Assembly: GCA_023409695.1 (NCBI GenBank)
Contig: JAEYQZ010000278.1
Location: forward strand, 1 to 5,421
DNA: 5,421 nucleotides
Direction of reading: 5' to 3'
Origin: Methanobacteriota archaeon
GTDB taxonomy: Archaea > Methanobacteriota > Methanobacteria > Methanobacteriales > Methanobacteriaceae
In this document: positions 4,411 to 5,421 of the stretch, piece by piece
Position numbering within the stretch: the stretch's first letter is position 1
Layout of the letters: the number at the start of each line of letters is the position of its first letter
Program-made: the position numbers and the translations under genes
Notes under the pieces: generated by a model
Database searches by the model: none
Told to the model about the DNA's origin: nothing
Seen by the model: the letters and a program-made list of their open reading frames with translations, nothing else

Positions 4411-5421
4411 ATGAGTCTTTTAGATAAATCCAAGTCAATTAAAAATCATGAAATAACAGCTTTAGAAAATGTAGAAAGCTTTTTAAAAACAATAAAAAAG
4501 AAAAATGACAGTATAAACGCTTTTTTAGAAATAAAAGAAGATGAAGCGATCCAGGCAGCGGAAAAAATCGATTCTAAAATTGAAAAAGGCGCTGAAGTGG
4601 GAAAACTTGCAGGGCTCGCTGTTGGGATAAAAAGCAACATCAACATTGAAGATTTTAAGATCACAGCAGCTTCAAAAACACTTGAAAACTATATTGGGAG
4701 CTACAATGCTACTGTTGTAAACAGAATAAAAGAACAGGACGGTATAATTCTTGGTGTGACCAACATGGACGAGTTTGCAGCGGGAAGCTCCACTGAAACA
4801 TCCTATTTTGGATACACTGAAAACCCTGCCGCACCTGGAAGAATTCCTGGAGGTTCAAGTGGGGGAAGTGCAGCTGCAGTTGCAGCGGATATGTGTGATC
4901 TCTCTTTAGGATCGGATACTGGTGGATCCATAAGAAACCCTGCTTCACACTGTGGAGTTATGGGATTTAAACCAACTTATGGTGTAGTTTCAAGACAGGG
5001 ATTACTTGACCTTGCAATGAGTCTTGACCAGATAGGGCCTTTTGCTCAGGATGCTGGTGGAATTGCTTTAATGCTTGATACAATTGCAGGGTACGACCCA
5101 ATTGAATGCACAAGCTTGAAAGATACTCCTGATTTTGAAGGTATAACTGAAAAGTCACAGGATGCCCTCAAAGGAATGAAGGTAGGTGTAGTAAAAGAAT
5201 TCTTTGATGTTTCTGATGACAAGATAGTCAATATAATTGAAGGAAGGATCGATAAAATGACAGAGGCAGGGGCTGAAGTAGTAGAATTAAGCTTCGACTA
5301 CATCGATTTATGTCTACCTACCTACTACCTCATAAACTATGTTGAATTTTTCTCTGCAACAAGAAAATATGACGGCCGAAAATATGGTTACAGAATTGAA
5401 GATGTATGTGGAGATGAAGTT
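4411..5421 (+). CDS. gatA: Asp-tRNA(Asn)/Glu-tRNA(Gln) amidotransferase subunit A, 5' part
   Basis: The frame is open for 337 codons from ATG 4411 to the window edge; complete GatA is about 450-490 residues, so roughly the last quarter is missing. GatA is the amidase-signature subunit of GatCAB. It hydrolyses glutamine and passes ammonia to GatB, which amidates mischarged tRNA. The catalytic triad is visible: Lys74 in VGIKSN, the cis-Ser149 in GGSSGGS (147-153) and the nucleophile Ser173 in DTGGSIR (169-175), with the 24-residue Ser-Ser spacing of characterised GatA. The N-terminal helix region ending in INAFLE (35-40), TNMDEFAAGSS (117-127) and the ARM-like segment YDGRKYGYR (about 320-330) also fit. 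Archaea make Gln-tRNA with GatDE, so in methanogens lacking AsnRS the GatCAB enzyme mainly makes Asn-tRNA. No gatC or gatB precedes it here; it starts a transcript of its own. Confidence 0.95.
   Translation, partial: MSLLDKSKSIKNHEITALENVESFLKTIKKKNDSINAFLEIKEDEAIQAAEKIDSKIEKGAEVGKLAGLAVGIKSNINIEDFKITAASKTLENYIGSYNATVVNRIKEQDGIILGVTNMDEFAAGSSTETSYFGYTENPAAPGRIPGGSSGGSAAAVAADMCDLSLGSDTGGSIRNPASHCGVMGFKPTYGVVSRQGLLDLAMSLDQIGPFAQDAGGIALMLDTIAGYDPIECTSLKDTPDFEGITEKSQDALKGMKVGVVKEFFDVSDDKIVNIIEGRIDKMTEAGAEVVELSFDYIDLCLPTYYLINYVEFFSATRKYDGRKYGYRIEDVCGDEV

Noticed and set aside
4446..5231. Minus-strand open frames inside gatA
   Set aside because: The plus strand is an intact gatA with all catalytic motifs; the antisense frames are low-complexity and overlap one another.
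1..5421. CRISPR array, tRNA, rRNA, insertion sequence or attachment site
   Set aside because: No regularly spaced repeats, cloverleaf-like sequence with a T-loop GTTC box, transposase motif or paired terminal repeats were found; the repeats present are short and AT-rich.

Overview
The window looks archaeal, most likely a methanogen of the order Methanobacteriales (Methanobacterium or a close relative). This is inferred from the AT-rich intergenic DNA with TATA-like promoter elements, GGAGG/GAGGTG-type ribosome binding sites with GTG and possibly TTG starts, an archaeal-style GatA, and a secreted protein type that I associate with Methanobacterium. No rRNA, tRNA, insertion sequence or CRISPR array is visible.

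Layout from left to right. (1) At the left edge, on the minus strand, are the ribosome binding site and first 12 codons of a gene that runs off the window; it may belong to the ornithine cyclodeaminase/archaeal alanine dehydrogenase family. (2) A complete minus-strand gene at 168-1706 encodes a 14-helix DHA2-type MFS efflux transporter. A tiny upstream ORF (1727-1804) lies just ahead of it. (3) A 366-bp divergent spacer holds TATA-like elements, a 10-bp tandem repeat and AT-rich palindromes. (4) A plus-strand gene at 2073-2852 encodes a polytopic DUF1624 (HGSNAT-type) putative membrane acyltransferase. (5) A short convergent spacer with a hairpin follows. (6) A minus-strand gene at 2919-3938 encodes an exported protein. 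Its motifs (Cys-Cys-Ser, then RRD, then a D-x-SGN strand, then VPNNP) fit the order seen in cysteine N-terminal-nucleophile (Ntn) amide hydrolases such as choloylglycine hydrolase, penicillin V acylase and the C45 acyltransferases. (7) A 472-bp AT-rich divergent spacer contains no convincing gene. (8) At the right edge is the first 337 codons of gatA, the amidase subunit of the tRNA-dependent amidotransferase, with its complete Lys-Ser-Ser catalytic triad.

The genes alternate in direction and do not form one operon. Only gatA is core metabolism (amidation of mischarged tRNA). The MFS pump, membrane acyltransferase and exported hydrolase are envelope or accessory functions, and nothing visible proves that they cooperate. 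The most notable item is the predicted secreted, self-processing Ntn hydrolase. Next are the possible leader peptide or regulator remnant ahead of the efflux pump and the operator-like repeats in the shared divergent promoter region.
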